DNA from: Leeia speluncae
Lineage (GTDB): Bacteria; Pseudomonadota; Gammaproteobacteria; Burkholderiales; Leeiaceae
Direction: 5' to 3'
DNA length: 64,000 nt
NCBI RefSeq assembly: GCF_020564625.1
Contig: NZ_JAJBZT010000006.1
Location: forward strand, 1-64,000
The notes beneath the pieces were generated by a model that saw only the letters and a list, made by a program, of their open reading frames with translations, was not told the DNA's origin and made no database searches. This document shows, in pieces, positions 20,467 to 29,992 of this stretch. The translations under genes and the position numbers were made by a program. Within the stretch, counting starts at the first letter, position 1. Each line of letters starts with the position of its first letter.

Positions 20467-21432
20467 ATGAAGACCACCTTTTTAGAATTTGAACAGCCAA
20501 TTGCCGAACTTGAAGCAAAAGTTGAAGAGCTTCGTTTCGTGCAAGACGACTCTGCGGTAGATATCTCTGAAGAGATTGATCGCCTGCAAAAAAAGAGCCT
20601 TGAATTAACCAAGAATATTTATGCCAAGCTAAGTCCTTGGCAAATTTCTCAAGTTGCTCGTCACCCTCAGCGTCCTTATACCCTTGATTATATCGATGGT
20701 ATTTTTACCGATTTCCATGAACTACATGGCGATCGTACGTTTGCGGATGACAGAGCAATTGTCGGTGGGTTAGCCCGATTTAATGGTCAACCAGTGGTTG
20801 TTATTGGGCACCAAAAAGGCCGTGATACTAAAGAAAAGATCATGCGCAACTTTGGTATGCCTAAACCAGAAGGTTACCGCAAAGCCTTACGCTTAATGAA
20901 AATGGCAGAACGTTTTGGTTTGCCGGTATTTACATTCATCGATACACCGGGTGCCTATCCTGGTATTGGCGCGGAAGAACGTGGCCAATCAGAGGCGATC
21001 GGTCGCAATTTGTATGAAATGACAACACTAAAAGTGCCTGTCATTTGTACAGTGATTGGTGAAGGTGGCTCCGGTGGCGCTTTGGCGATTGCCGTTGGCG
21101 ATGTAACCATGATGCTGCAATACTCAACGTATTCTGTTATTTCTCCTGAAGGATGTGCTTCTATCCTTTGGAAGACTGCAGAGCGTGCATCAGATGCAGC
21201 GGAAGCATTAGGCATTACGGCAAGTCGCTTGAAAACCCTTGGTTTAATTGACAAAGTCGTGAATGAGCCAGTAGGTGGTGCGCATCGTGATCATCGTTTG
21301 ATGATGCAAACCATGAAAAAGACACTGCAAGACGCGTTGAAGAATTTGCAAGATAAGCCAATTGATGAGTTGTTGGACAATCGTTACGAGCGTCTGATGA
21401 GCTATGGCAAATTTAACGTAGAAGCAGCCTAA
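20467..21432 (+). CDS. accA: Acetyl-CoA carboxylase carboxyltransferase subunit alpha
   Basis: AccA, with AccD, transfers the carboxyl group from biotin to acetyl-CoA, making malonyl-CoA for fatty acid synthesis. The 321-residue protein is full length, beginning [20 protein letters not shown] (a coiled N-terminal helix), then the crotonase-fold core with [39 protein letters not shown] and [15 protein letters not shown]. tilS starts 11 bases downstream, so the two are cotranscribed, a pairing seen in several betaproteobacteria. Confidence 0.97.
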   Translation: MKTTFLEFEQPIAELEAKVEELRFVQDDSAVDISEEIDRLQKKSLELTKNIYAKLSPWQISQVARHPQRPYTLDYIDGIFTDFHELHGDRTFADDRAIVGGLARFNGQPVVVIGHQKGRDTKEKIMRNFGMPKPEGYRKALRLMKMAERFGLPVFTFIDTPGAYPGIGAEERGQSEAIGRNLYEMTTLKVPVICTVIGEGGSGGALAIAVGDVTMMLQYSTYSVISPEGCASILWKTAERASDAAEALGITASRLKTLGLIDKVVNEPVGGAHRDHRLMMQTMKKTLQDALKNLQDKPIDELLDNRYERLMSYGKFNVEAA

Positions 21433-21443
21433 TCTGAGTCAAC

Positions 21444-22802
21444 ATGGTTTCTTCTGATATACATGCCAACTTACTGGCCAGCATCGATTCGGTGCTGGCC
21501 AGTTTGTCTTTTAAGCCCGCCAAACTTACCGTTGCCCTGTCTGGTGGTTTGGATTCTGTTGCCCTGCTGCATTGCGCACATAACTGGTGTCAGCAATATC
21601 AAGTACTGCTATCCGCTCATCATGTGCATCATGGGCTTAGTAGATATGCAGATGACTGGTTGTCATTCTGCCAATCACTTTGTGAATCTCTTGGTGTCGA
21701 GTTTTCTTCAACCAAGTTAACACTGACCAGAGAAGGCGGGGAGAGCTTAGAAGCTTGTGCCAGAGATGCTCGCTATCAGGCATTGGCAACTCATGAGACC
21801 GAGGTTTTTCTGCTGGCCCAGCATCAAGATGATCAGGTAGAAACTGGCATGATGATGTTGCTACGCGGGAGTGGGCCGGCGGGGCTTGTTGGTATGCCTG
21901 CGGTTCGTCAGGCGGATGGCAAGTGGTGGCTTCGGCCTTGGTTAAGTATTCCTCGGCAACAGTTGTATGCACTAGCTGTGCAGCAAGGTTGGCAATGGGT
22001 AGAGGACGAAAGTAACCAAGACGTGCGTTTTGACCGTAATTTTTGGCGACAGACCGTACTGCCGGTGATTGAAGCGCGTTATCCTTCCTACCGTGCTGCG
22101 ATTTGTCGCTCGCAAAAATTGCTAAGAGAATCGATGTCAATTGCTGAAGACTTGGCTGCAATTGATTTGCAAACCTGCCAGACGCAATCGAATTCACTGC
22201 GCCTTGGTGCTTTGCTAGGTTTGGCGGATTACCGCGCAAAAAATGTGCTTCGACATTGGTTGGTAAAGATGCACCAACATCAACCACCTTCTGCAGTATG
22301 GCTAGAAAACTTATGGAAGCAATTACAAACATCACGCATCGATGCGGAAATTCGCATTCCACTTCCTAATGCGGTGCATTTTGTAGGCGTCTATCGCCAA
22401 GAATTATTTTTTGAAACCGCTCGATTTACCGAGTTCTCGGTGTTTACCTTAGCGGTTGATTGGCATTCGACCGCTGGTGTTGTACCGATTCCCCATTGGC
22501 AAGGCTCGCTTCATTGGCAGCAAGTGGACGGGGACGGAGTTCGACTGGATTGGCTTCGCAGTGAGGTTGCTATCCTAAGAGGACGCCAAGGCGGAGAGAA
22601 AATTAAGCTTTCTTCAAATACACCCACAAAGTCATTAAAGCAATGTTGGCAAGAAAAGGGGATTCCCCCTTGGCAGAGAGAGGTTGCCCCGTTGTTGCTC
22701 CTTGCTGATCAGTTGGCATGGGTGCCAACATTAGGCTATGCCCATGCAGCGAAAGCGGCACCTAACGAAATGGGCATCCTATTTTCCTGGGTGTTCGATT
22801 AA
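21444..22802 (+). CDS. tilS: tRNA(Ile)-lysidine synthase
   Basis: TilS attaches lysine to cytidine 34 of tRNA-Ile(CAU) using ATP, so that it reads AUA and is charged with isoleucine. The 452-residue protein has the PP-loop SGGLDS at 33-38, the second motif AHHVHHG, and QHQDDQVETGMMMLLRGSG. TilS-type substrate-binding and C-terminal domains follow, the latter including RGRQGGEKIKL and IPPWQRE. It follows accA closely. Its stop codon is one base from that of the convergent SPOR gene, so transcripts from both strands must overlap. Confidence 0.95.
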   Translation: MVSSDIHANLLASIDSVLASLSFKPAKLTVALSGGLDSVALLHCAHNWCQQYQVLLSAHHVHHGLSRYADDWLSFCQSLCESLGVEFSSTKLTLTREGGESLEACARDARYQALATHETEVFLLAQHQDDQVETGMMMLLRGSGPAGLVGMPAVRQADGKWWLRPWLSIPRQQLYALAVQQGWQWVEDESNQDVRFDRNFWRQTVLPVIEARYPSYRAAICRSQKLLRESMSIAEDLAAIDLQTCQTQSNSLRLGALLGLADYRAKNVLRHWLVKMHQHQPPSAVWLENLWKQLQTSRIDAEIRIPLPNAVHFVGVYRQELFFETARFTEFSVFTLAVDWHSTAGVVPIPHWQGSLHWQQVDGDGVRLDWLRSEVAILRGRQGGEKIKLSSNTPTKSLKQCWQEKGIPPWQREVAPLLLLADQLAWVPTLGYAHAAKAAPNEMGILFSWVFD

Positions 22803-22803
22803 T

Positions 22804-23643
22804 CTATTTGCCAGTGGTTACATTGGGGATGACTAACGGTTTAATCCCTAATGACTGCAGTTCCCGCGTGGCGGCCTCTGCTGCTGTCTTGTCTTTGAAT
22901 GGTCCAATCACCACTCTAGATTCTAATCTCACAGGAATGCCTTGTTCTCGTAATTTTTGGTACAAGGTATTCGCATTCTCATATTGCCCAAATACACCTG
23001 CTTGAACGGTATAAGACTGAACGGCAAGATGGTTGTTGTTAATCGGCATGGTTGCTGCTGGTACGATCGGTTTTGCCGGAGGGGTAATGGGTTGCGGTTT
23101 GGCGGAACTTGGTGTCACGCTTGGCGTTGGTTGCGTCAGGCTTGGTTTGGTAATGGTGGTAGTTTTAGTTTGTGCTGGTGCTGGCTTTGCTGGGATCGCT
23201 AGTGGTGTCCCTGGCAGGTTGTCGATGGTCGTTGGTTCGTTGTTGCTAATGACTAAACTATCATTTGCTTTAGGCGTAATTCTACCTGCATTGTTCACAA
23301 CAACCGGTGGGGCAGGGTGGCTACTTACGGCTTCTACTTTGGGTGTGGATGAAACGCTGGAGGATGCAGGGGCTTCAGAGGCTGGTTGCTCAATATATTC
23401 CGCTTTGGATGCAACGACGTCAGGTTTAATTGTTGGTGTAGTTTGTGGCGTAACTGTTGCAGCAGCAGAAGCTACTGTATCTGCCTTTTCAGGTGAAAGT
23501 GTTTTTTGCTGACTTTCTTTTAGTCTGCTCAACGCGTTTAGCACAACAATTGCTGCCATGATTAGCGCGATAGCAATCAGCACACGGCGAATCGCTTGCT
23601 GTTTGATTTCATTGTCATTTGGCTGCTGTTCTGGCGCTTGCAT
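22804..23643 (-). CDS. SPOR-domain membrane protein
   Basis: This 279-residue inner-membrane protein has a short cytoplasmic start, one membrane helix near residues 19-41 (RRVLIAIALIMAAIVVLNAL), and a long periplasmic linker (about 50-200) rich in proline, alanine, threonine and serine. A C-terminal SPOR domain (about 205-279) contains YTVQAGVFGQYENANTLYQKL and RVVIGPFKDKTAAEAA. SPOR domains bind glycan strands stripped of stem peptides at the division septum, so a role at the septum (DedD or FtsN-like) is likely. It is too divergent in the linker to name further. Confidence 0.88.
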   Translation of the reverse strand: MQAPEQQPNDNEIKQQAIRRVLIAIALIMAAIVVLNALSRLKESQQKTLSPEKADTVASAAATVTPQTTPTIKPDVVASKAEYIEQPASEAPASSSVSSTPKVEAVSSHPAPPVVVNNAGRITPKANDSLVISNNEPTTIDNLPGTPLAIPAKPAPAQTKTTTITKPSLTQPTPSVTPSSAKPQPITPPAKPIVPAATMPINNNHLAVQSYTVQAGVFGQYENANTLYQKLREQGIPVRLESRVVIGPFKDKTAAEAATRELQSLGIKPLVIPNVTTGK

Positions 23644-23827
23644 TCTTTACCCTGGCTGATTTGTATATTTCGTTTTGTATTGTTATTTTCCTTTGTACAA
23701 GCGCTCCTAGCAAGATAAAGACATGCAGATGTAATCCTGTTGTTGTTTTTCTTTGCTAAATTCTGGTAATTCTCTCTTTGCCTGATACAATGATTCATTA
23801 AATATTCGCTTTATTTTCAGGATTTAC

Positions 23828-24571
23828 ATGTCTTCTGTTCGTTATCTTTACGGTATTCATGCTGTGCAAGCAGCCCTTCGCCAAGCGCGTCATCGTTTTT
23901 TCGAAATCTATTGCCAAGATGGTAGAGATGATGGTCGGATGAAAGGTGTTCTGCAATTGGCGACAGAGCGTAATGTGCCTGTAAAACGAGTTTCTGCCTC
24001 TCAGTTGGCCGAGCGAGTGGGTGAAGTTATTCACCAAGGCGTTGTCGCCAAAGTGGAGTTTGCACCGTTAGCTAAGCATTTAGACGATGTGTTGGCAGAC
24101 CTGAAAGAACCACCGTTGCTATTAGTGCTAGATGGTATTCAAGACCCGCATAACCTAGGTGCATGCTTACGCACTGCCGATGGTATGGGGGTGCACGCGG
24201 TGATTGCGCCTAAAGACAAGGCGGTTGGGTTAAATGCAACCGCAGCGAAAGTGGCGTGCGGTGCGGCAGAAACGGTACCGTATTTAACCGTCACTAACCT
24301 TGCTAGAACGTTGCGAGAAATTAAAGATCAAGGAATTTGGATTGCAGGTACGGCAGGAGAAGCGAATACCGATCTATTTGGTTTTAAGCACACTGGCCCA
24401 ATGGCATGGGTGCTTGGCAATGAAGGGCAAGGCATGCGTCGCCTAACCCGAGAATTATGTGATGAATTGGTTAGCATTCCAATGTTTGGCCAAGTGGAAA
24501 GTTTTAATGTTTCCGTGGCCACAGGGATGGTGCTTTCTGAAACTCGCCGCCAACGATTTTTGGCTGGATAA
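23828..24571 (+). CDS. rlmB: 23S rRNA (guanosine-2'-O-)-methyltransferase RlmB
   Basis: RlmB methylates the ribose of G2251 in the peptidyl-transferase P loop of 23S rRNA. The 247-residue protein has an N-terminal substrate-binding domain ([14 protein letters not shown]) and a SPOUT knot domain with the three motifs [34 protein letters not shown] and [21 protein letters not shown]. The complete motif 3 and the length fit RlmB rather than TrmH. It is preceded by about 185 bases without features. Confidence 0.95.
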   Translation: MSSVRYLYGIHAVQAALRQARHRFFEIYCQDGRDDGRMKGVLQLATERNVPVKRVSASQLAERVGEVIHQGVVAKVEFAPLAKHLDDVLADLKEPPLLLVLDGIQDPHNLGACLRTADGMGVHAVIAPKDKAVGLNATAAKVACGAAETVPYLTVTNLARTLREIKDQGIWIAGTAGEANTDLFGFKHTGPMAWVLGNEGQGMRRLTRELCDELVSIPMFGQVESFNVSVATGMVLSETRRQRFLAG

Positions 24572-24749
24572 TTTGCAGGTTTCTTGATTGATTTGAGTCT
24601 ATTTGTTAGTGTTTTGTACCGATTGCTGAAAATGAGTATTGAAATGGCAGATTGAAGTGGGGCAAACTCAATGCCTTATTGCCTTGCAATCAATGCATCA
24701 AGCAATTGTAACGATGACCGAATTTAATTATTTCTGGTAAGTACACATA

Positions 24750-25697
24750 GTGTTTGAACAACAGACAATTCTAATCGTTGACGATGAATGGATGGATCGA
24801 TCTATTCTGACTGAGCTATTGAAAAACGATTATCGTTTGATTCTGGCCAAGAACGGCGAGCAAGCTGTTCATAAGGCGGCAAAGTATTTACCTGATCTTA
24901 TCTTGCTAGACGTTGTATTGCCTGATATCAGTGGCTATGAAGTACAACGTCGTTTGCGCGAGCAGCAGCGTACTCGGCATTTGGCAGTTGCTTTTATTAC
25001 CAGTCAAGATTCTGCGGATGATGAAGCCTATGGAATATCATTAGGCGCATACGATTACATCACCAAGCCTTTTCATCTGGCGGTAGTAAAAGCGCGAATT
25101 GCTAATATTCTTCGCTTAGAACGTCAGCGTGCATTGCTGGAAAAACTAGCTAGCTTAGATGGTTTAACCGAAGTACATAATCGTCGTAAATTTGATGAGA
25201 TTTTAATAGAAGAATTTCATCGATGTGCCTCTTGGGAGGCGCCATTGTCTATGGCTATGTTAGATGTTGATCATTTCAAAGCATTCAATGATTGCTATGG
25301 TCATGGCAAGGGTGATGATGTGTTGAAGTTAGTAGCTCGTTGCATGCGTGTTTCAGTTCCACTTTCATCTGGCTATGTTGCCAGATATGGTGGAGAAGAG
25401 TTTGTCATGTTAATGCCCGGTGTGTCTGAGCAAGATTCAATGGGTATTTGCAGGCAAACCATTCAACTCGTGCAGGATTTGAATGTCCCGCATGAAAAAT
25501 CGACCGCTGCTGATGTGCTGACTGTTAGTATTGGTGGTGTGACTGTTTTTCCTTCGCTTGAAGAGAGCCCATCTAGAATTCTCCGACAAGCTGATTTCGC
25601 CCTGTATTCCGCTAAAAAAGCTGGCCGTAACCGCATTTTGTGGTACACAGAATGCGCTGAGAGTGCCGAGCCTCCACTAGTGAATCAATTAAATTAA
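24750..25697 (+). CDS. Response regulator with GGDEF domain (diguanylate cyclase)
   Basis: This 315-residue cytoplasmic protein has a receiver domain (about 5-125), with the acidic pair in IVDDE and phospho-acceptor Asp55 in LILLDVVLPD. A GGDEF domain (about 140-305) with active-site GGEEF at 214-218 follows. The residues at the inhibitory-site position before it are LSSG, not RxxD, so product feedback may be absent. Phosphorylation probably drives dimerisation and c-di-GMP synthesis, as in WspR and PleD. No partner kinase is adjacent. The start is a GTG. It lies upstream of the rpsF operon but is separated by that operon's promoter. Confidence 0.9.
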   Translation: MFEQQTILIVDDEWMDRSILTELLKNDYRLILAKNGEQAVHKAAKYLPDLILLDVVLPDISGYEVQRRLREQQRTRHLAVAFITSQDSADDEAYGISLGAYDYITKPFHLAVVKARIANILRLERQRALLEKLASLDGLTEVHNRRKFDEILIEEFHRCASWEAPLSMAMLDVDHFKAFNDCYGHGKGDDVLKLVARCMRVSVPLSSGYVARYGGEEFVMLMPGVSEQDSMGICRQTIQLVQDLNVPHEKSTAADVLTVSIGGVTVFPSLEESPSRILRQADFALYSAKKAGRNRILWYTECAESAEPPLVNQLN

Positions 25698-25715
25698 TTG
25701 CCATTTTTCTGTGAG

Positions 25716-25745
25716 TTGCAGAGAGTTGGTGTCTTAGTGTATAAT
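25716..25745 (+). promoter_or_regulatory. Sigma-70 promoter of the rpsF operon
   Basis: TTGCAG (25716-25721) and a consensus TATAAT (25740-25745) are separated by 18 bases, about 67 bases upstream of the rpsF start. Confidence 0.7.
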
Positions 25746-25749
25746 CCAC

Positions 25750-25798
25750 GGTTTACCAAAACCTTGCCTGATCGATACGCATACGGCAGGCTTTAACC
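25750..25798 (+). promoter_or_regulatory. Possible S6:S18 autoregulatory leader hairpin
   Basis: The rpsF leader can fold with GGTT (25750-25753) / AACC (25795-25798) outside and GCCTG (25766-25770) / CAGGC (25787-25791) inside; ACGG sits at the base of the loop. Many bacteria have an S6:S18-binding structure at this place. I match position and stem only, not the full consensus. Confidence 0.4.
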
Positions 25799-25811
25799 AA
25801 AAGGAGCAAAT

Positions 25812-26183
25812 ATGCGCCACTACGAAATCGTTTTTATCGTTCATCCAGATCAAAGCGAACAAGTGCCAGCAATGGTTACTCGTTACAAAACTCTGATCGA
25901 AGGTAACGGTGGCAAAATCCATCGCCTAGAAGACTGGGGCCGTCGTCAATTGGCTTACCCAATCCAGAAAATCCACAAGGCTCACTACGTATTAATGAAT
26001 ATCGAAGTGAACCAGGCTACTCTGGACGAACTAGAGCACGCATTCAAGTTCAACGATGCAGTATTGCGTCATCTAACTGTCAAAATGGACGAAGCGGTTA
26101 CTACAGCTTCTCCAATGATGAAAGAAGAAAAATCTAAGTCTCTACTTGAAGGTGAAGCGAAAGCTGAATCTGCAGAGGCTTAA
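25812..26183 (+). CDS. rpsF: 30S ribosomal protein S6
   Basis: S6 binds the central domain of 16S rRNA together with S18. The 123-residue protein has the S6 N-terminus [18 protein letters not shown] and the conserved [13 protein letters not shown] stretch near residues 40-53, and an acidic, alanine-rich C-terminal tail. AAGGAG precedes the ATG. It is the first gene of the rpsF-priB-rpsR-rplI operon. Confidence 0.98.
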   Translation: MRHYEIVFIVHPDQSEQVPAMVTRYKTLIEGNGGKIHRLEDWGRRQLAYPIQKIHKAHYVLMNIEVNQATLDELEHAFKFNDAVLRHLTVKMDEAVTTASPMMKEEKSKSLLEGEAKAESAEA

Positions 26184-26214
26184 TAAGCTTTTTTCTGTGT
26201 AACGGAATTCGGTG

Positions 26215-26517
26215 ATGAACCAACTTGTACTGTCTGGAAAAATTAAATCCGCAGAACCAGTTAGTTACACACCAGCAGGTATCCCGGTTCTTCGTTTTTG
26301 GTTAATTCATCATTCAAGTGTGATGGAATCCGGTAAAGCAAGAAACGTGAGTTGTGAAATTGAATGTGTAGTATTAGGTGGATTGGTTAATCTATTAACC
26401 AATTTAAATGCCGATGCTGACTATGATTTCACTGGTTTTTTAGCTGCAAAAAATCTAAAAAACCCAAGACCTGTTTTTCACGTGACACAACTTGATGGTT
26501 TAGAAAACTTAAGTTAA
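26215..26517 (+). CDS. priB: Primosomal replication protein PriB
   Basis: PriB is a single-OB-fold, single-stranded DNA-binding protein that helps PriA reload the replicative helicase at stalled forks. The 100-residue protein starts at ATG 26215 ([15 protein letters not shown]); an in-frame GTG directly before it is less likely. [14 protein letters not shown] and [10 protein letters not shown] follow the OB-fold pattern of SSB-like proteins. The position between rpsF and rpsR is the standard place for priB in beta- and gammaproteobacteria. Confidence 0.94.
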   Translation: MNQLVLSGKIKSAEPVSYTPAGIPVLRFWLIHHSSVMESGKARNVSCEIECVVLGGLVNLLTNLNADADYDFTGFLAAKNLKNPRPVFHVTQLDGLENLS

Positions 26518-26540
26518 CAAATTCTGGCAAGGAGCGAGAA

Positions 26541-26768
26541 ATGTCTCGTAATCTGTTCAAACGCAAAAAATTCTGCCGCTTTACGGCTGAAGGTATCAAA
26601 CAAGTTGACTACAAAGATGTAGATCTACTAAAAGATTTCATCAGCGAAAACGGAAAAATCATTCCAGCACGTATCACCGGTACTAAGGCTCGTTATCAGC
26701 GTCAATTGTCTGTTGCGGTTAAACGTGCCCGTTTCTTGGCGCTGCTGCAATACACTGACAACCACTAA
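26541..26768 (+). CDS. rpsR: 30S ribosomal protein S18
   Basis: S18 pairs with S6 on the 30S platform. The 75-residue protein has the typical [27 protein letters not shown] start and the [26 protein letters not shown] core. AAGGAG lies ten bases before the ATG. Confidence 0.98.
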   Translation: MSRNLFKRKKFCRFTAEGIKQVDYKDVDLLKDFISENGKIIPARITGTKARYQRQLSVAVKRARFLALLQYTDNH

Positions 26769-26786
26769 GACTGAGGCGATTCCACC

Positions 26787-27233
26787 ATGCAAATTATTCT
26801 GATGGAAAAAGTGGCCAACCTCGGCCAATTAGGTGATGTAGTTAAGGTTAAAGATGGTTACGCTCGTAACTTCTTGATCCCTACAGGTAAAGCACGTCGT
26901 GCTACTGAAGCTAACTTGCAAGAATTCGAAGCACGTCGTGCTGAATTCGAAAAAGTGCAAGCTGAAAAACTAGCTGAAGCAAATGTACGTGCAGAGAAAC
27001 TAGAAGGTTTCACTGTTACTATCACTCAAAAAGCTGGTGTTGATGGCAAACTATTTGGTTCTGTAACTAACGTAGACGTTGCTGAAGCACTAACTGCTGC
27101 TGGACACCCAGCTGTACGTTCTGAAATTCGTATGCCTAACGGCCAATTGAAAACTGTTGGTGAGTTTGAATTGGCAGTTGAACTACATTCAGACGTAGTT
27201 GCAAACATTACTGTTTCTGTTGTTGGTGAGTAA
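26787..27233 (+). CDS. rplI: 50S ribosomal protein L9
   Basis: L9 binds 23S rRNA near the L1 stalk. The 148-residue protein has the N-terminal rRNA-binding motif ([32 protein letters not shown]-type, residues 1-32), the long connecting helix, and the C-terminal domain with [16 protein letters not shown]. It is the last gene of the operon and is followed by a strong terminator. Confidence 0.98.
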   Translation: MQIILMEKVANLGQLGDVVKVKDGYARNFLIPTGKARRATEANLQEFEARRAEFEKVQAEKLAEANVRAEKLEGFTVTITQKAGVDGKLFGSVTNVDVAEALTAAGHPAVRSEIRMPNGQLKTVGEFELAVELHSDVVANITVSVVGE

Positions 27234-27264
27234 TCATCTGCAAGCAGTAATTGATGCATAAAAA

Positions 27265-27292
27265 ATGGCCGCTGATTCAGCGGCCATTTTTA
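27265..27292 (+). terminator. Rho-independent terminator of the rpsF operon
   Basis: Ten-base arms ATGGCCGCTG (27265-27274) and CAGCGGCCAT (27278-27287) with a three-base loop, followed by TTTTATT. Confidence 0.93.
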
Positions 27293-27381
27293 TTTGTATT
27301 TGAATATTAGTTGGCTACGAATGAACAAGCTAACTACACTAAAGTAAGTCAAAAATAGTAAATATTGATAGGTAGGTTGCA

Positions 27382-28524
27382 ATGTCTGATTGGCGTGATG
27401 AATTGTCGGAGGCTGGCCGTGTGATTTTGGCTGCAATTGAGGGGCTGGCAAGTTCTGGCTCTCAAGTGGAAGCAAGGTCTTGGGCAATTACGCTGTCTGA
27501 AATGCTTGGCCAATTAATGGCACAAGAAGAAGACGCCCAGCTGAATCAAGTTTTAACGCTTATTCAGGGGAATTTGCCAGAGTTACACGAGGTGCTAATG
27601 CCTTGGGTTGAGGCGATTGCAACGAAAATAGACTCTACTCGTCCTCAAGCGACTACCCAGTTAATGGCATTGCCTATTTTAACGTGGTCTCGTTTCAAAA
27701 TTCCTGACACAACCGTCTCTCTTCGTTACCTTGAAACATTGCACCAATATCTCGTGGAAAATGTTTTTGCAGGTGGTGTCGGTGTTTCGATTGTCAATAA
27801 ATGGTTCTCTCCTGAGCAATTGCCATCAACTTATTCGGCCGCCTATAAATTATTACAATCCTTGCCAGATAAACATCCTGTGATTGATGTTTCACGTGCA
27901 AGCTATCCTGAAGTTGAACTTTACCTATGTGATGTGCGTTATTTGCTGATTAAAGTGAAATTGCCAAGGAATGGTGCGCTATTTGTCTGGCAAGAACCTC
28001 CATTTCAGAAAAGTAAAATGGATGTATTAGAAGGCTTAAATAGCTTTTTACAGCCGATGTTGACGACCACGCTGCCTGGTTGTGTGTCTAAAGCAATGTT
28101 GCCTGATGCGCTGTTTACCGCTTGGAAGACGGCGGATATGTCCTCTAGGCATTATGCAGTGAATGCAGCAGCGACTTTCTTATCGATGACTTTAGAGGTG
28201 GCGGTGGCCGATTTGGTTGCGACGGTGTCTGTCTTTGAGCGTGATGATGATGAAGAAATTCGTATTGGATTTACGACGCATGAACTAGGTGGTATTCAAT
28301 ATGGTTTGATTTGGCCTTTATGGGGTGATGATTTACCTAACCAACTTGTCGTTGTGAATGAATTGTTGACGAGTTTGGCGTTACGCGATGTGATTCATTT
28401 CTCTACGAATTATTCTGTATTAGAAGATGATGGTTTTGATACTCCTGCCTATGTAGATATGGATGGGCATGTGGTCGAGGCATTAATGCCAGAGAATACA
28501 CCAACGGAATGGATGCTACATTGA
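27382..28524 (+). CDS. DUF2863-like conserved protein
   Basis: This 380-residue soluble protein has no signal peptide or membrane helix. Its overall form recalls the betaproteobacterial DUF2863 family: an acidic N-terminal helical part, FAGGVGVSIVNKWFSPEQLP in the middle, and RIGFTTHELGGIQYGLIWPLWGDD near the C-terminus. That family has no known function. I rest the family call on memory of its length and taxonomic range, so treat it as tentative. It is a single gene between the rpsF operon terminator and the SIMPL gene. Confidence 0.6.
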   Translation: MSDWRDELSEAGRVILAAIEGLASSGSQVEARSWAITLSEMLGQLMAQEEDAQLNQVLTLIQGNLPELHEVLMPWVEAIATKIDSTRPQATTQLMALPILTWSRFKIPDTTVSLRYLETLHQYLVENVFAGGVGVSIVNKWFSPEQLPSTYSAAYKLLQSLPDKHPVIDVSRASYPEVELYLCDVRYLLIKVKLPRNGALFVWQEPPFQKSKMDVLEGLNSFLQPMLTTTLPGCVSKAMLPDALFTAWKTADMSSRHYAVNAAATFLSMTLEVAVADLVATVSVFERDDDEEIRIGFTTHELGGIQYGLIWPLWGDDLPNQLVVVNELLTSLALRDVIHFSTNYSVLEDDGFDTPAYVDMDGHVVEALMPENTPTEWMLH

Positions 28525-28596
28525 GCTGCTTTGGGTAGCCGGTGATTTCAAATTGGAAACTATTTTGCTGATTTGTTGTCTTCTTTATTAATAGAA

Positions 28597-28632
28597 ATAG
28601 TTAAATTAAATATTTATATTCAATTTAACTAT
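28597..28632. repeat. Perfect AT-rich inverted repeat upstream of the SIMPL gene
   Basis: Eleven-base arms ATAGTTAAATT (28597-28607) and AATTTAACTAT (28622-28632) around a 14-base AT-only centre, ending 45 bases before the start codon. The location suits a dimeric regulator site. Confidence 0.55.
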
Positions 28633-28676
28633 GCAATATTCTTAAATGAATAGAATGAAAATAAAGGTAGAGATAC

Positions 28677-29363
28677 ATGCTTAAATCGTTTTCTTTGGCG
28701 GCTTCTTTTTTGTTGCTTTGCAATAATTCTGCTTACGCAGAAGCATTGAATTATGATGTTGTCCAGCTGCAGGCTGGTGCGAAAGCACAAATTCAAAATG
28801 ATACGATCAGTGCTAATTTATTTAACGAGTTAAATGATGCAGATCCACAACGCTTAAATCGCATGTTGGATAAGCAATTTGATGAAGCTGTATTACTCTC
28901 AAAGCAGTATCCTTCCGTTAAGTTGCAATTGTCATTGCGTCAAACGTATCCGGTTTATGGCCAAAATAATAAGCTGCAATCATGGCGAGGGCGGTTAGAA
29001 TTGAATGTGTCTGCTCAGGATATTACCGCTGCTAGTGTATTAATCGGCAAGCTGCAGTCTCAATTTGTGATTAATGGTGTTGGTTATTCTGTTTCTGAAG
29101 CAAAGCGATCTTCTGTAGAACAAATGGTCACCAAAGAGGCGCTTAAGTCTTTTCAGGATAAGGCAGGGGTTGTAACTAGTACCTTAGCGCCTGGTAAGCA
29201 ATATAAATTAGTGAATTTGCAGGTTTCTACAGAAATGCCAAGACCATTGATGGCGGTAAAGGCACTGTCTAAGGAAATGGCCGCGCCATTGTATGATCAA
29301 GCGAATGCTGGCGAGTCTGATTTATCGGTTCAGGTCTTTGGTTCTATTCAGATTCAGCCTTAA
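28677..29363 (+). CDS. Periplasmic SIMPL (DUF541) domain protein
   Basis: The 228-residue protein has a Sec signal peptide (MLKSFSLAASFLLLCNNSAYA) and a mature part of SIMPL type: KLQLSLRQTYPVYGQNNKLQSWRGRLELNVSAQD and KEALKSFQDKAGVVTSTL follow the repeating beta-alpha pattern of DUF541 proteins (for example E. coli YggE). These proteins lie in the periplasm or outer membrane and are linked to oxidative-stress resistance, but their activity is unknown. It is monocistronic and shares a bidirectional terminator with the convergent H-NS gene. Confidence 0.85.
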   Translation: MLKSFSLAASFLLLCNNSAYAEALNYDVVQLQAGAKAQIQNDTISANLFNELNDADPQRLNRMLDKQFDEAVLLSKQYPSVKLQLSLRQTYPVYGQNNKLQSWRGRLELNVSAQDITAASVLIGKLQSQFVINGVGYSVSEAKRSSVEQMVTKEALKSFQDKAGVVTSTLAPGKQYKLVNLQVSTEMPRPLMAVKALSKEMAAPLYDQANAGESDLSVQVFGSIQIQP

Positions 29364-29388
29364 TGGGATGTACACGCACAAATAAAAA

Positions 29389-29409
29389 GGCAGCTAAGGC
29401 TGCCTTTTT
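29389..29409. terminator. Bidirectional terminator between the SIMPL and H-NS genes
   Basis: Stem GGCAGC / GCTGCC (29389-29404) is flanked by five A and five T and lies between convergent genes. Confidence 0.88.
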
Positions 29410-29431
29410 ATTTAACGCTTCGGTTGATCGA

Positions 29432-29755
29432 CTAAATTCTCATTGAGTCTTCAGATGCGCCAGAGTTAACTGCATTAATGAACCAAGTTGGTTTTCTGCC
29501 TTTGCCGGTCCATGTTTCAGCTGAGTTTGCAGGATTGGCAAATTTGGCAACACCAGTAGGTTTTTTCACATTTCCTTTTTTACCTAGGAAAGAGAATAAT
29601 TCCTGTACGGATACACCAAGTTGGGAGGCTCTTTCTTGTACCAAGTTTGCTAATGCGGAGGCTTCTTGCGCTTTTCTCGCTTGAATTTCTTTATCAACGT
29701 CTTGGCGTAGTTGGGCTAGCTGGTCAAATGACAAGTCTGTGAGCTGGATGGCCAT
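29432..29755 (-). CDS. H-NS family nucleoid protein
   Basis: H-NS proteins bind AT-rich DNA and silence horizontally acquired genes. This 107-residue protein has a coiled-coil oligomerisation region (residues about 8-45) and a C-terminal DNA-binding domain with AETWTGKGRKPTWF, where the TGKGRKP loop enters the minor groove. The length fits the short BpH3/HvrA-like betaproteobacterial group. The upstream 240 bases are strongly AT-rich, as is common for autoregulated hns genes. It is a plausible silencer of the accessory efflux segment at 41-51 kb (inference). Confidence 0.93.
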   Translation of the reverse strand: MAIQLTDLSFDQLAQLRQDVDKEIQARKAQEASALANLVQERASQLGVSVQELFSFLGKKGNVKKPTGVAKFANPANSAETWTGKGRKPTWFINAVNSGASEDSMRI

Positions 29756-29992
29756 TTCAATTCGTCCTATTCGAAGTCTGGTTTTTGATATGTTTTAATT
29801 CATATCAATGCTGAAATGTCGTTCTTGTTTTATGTTTACTTAATCATAGCATATTATTTTTTTTCTGATAGTTGAGTGCTAAATAAGTTCAATGCGTAAG
29901 TTTATTTTTATAAACTAATTGATCAGTTTCAGATTTAATTGTTTCAATTGTTAATGAATGCGCTTCCTAAAATCGTTTTCAGGAATATTTAA

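Noticed and set aside
21637-22362. Long minus-strand open frame (241 residues) inside tilS
   Set aside because: It lies wholly opposite a well-supported gene with all its motifs, has no ribosome site, and its product has low-complexity His/Gln/Ala composition typical of shadow frames.
23033-23512. Plus-strand 159-residue Gly/Val-rich frame opposite the SPOR gene
   Set aside because: It mirrors the Pro/Ala/Thr-rich linker of the real protein; hydrophobicity comes from reading that linker in reverse.
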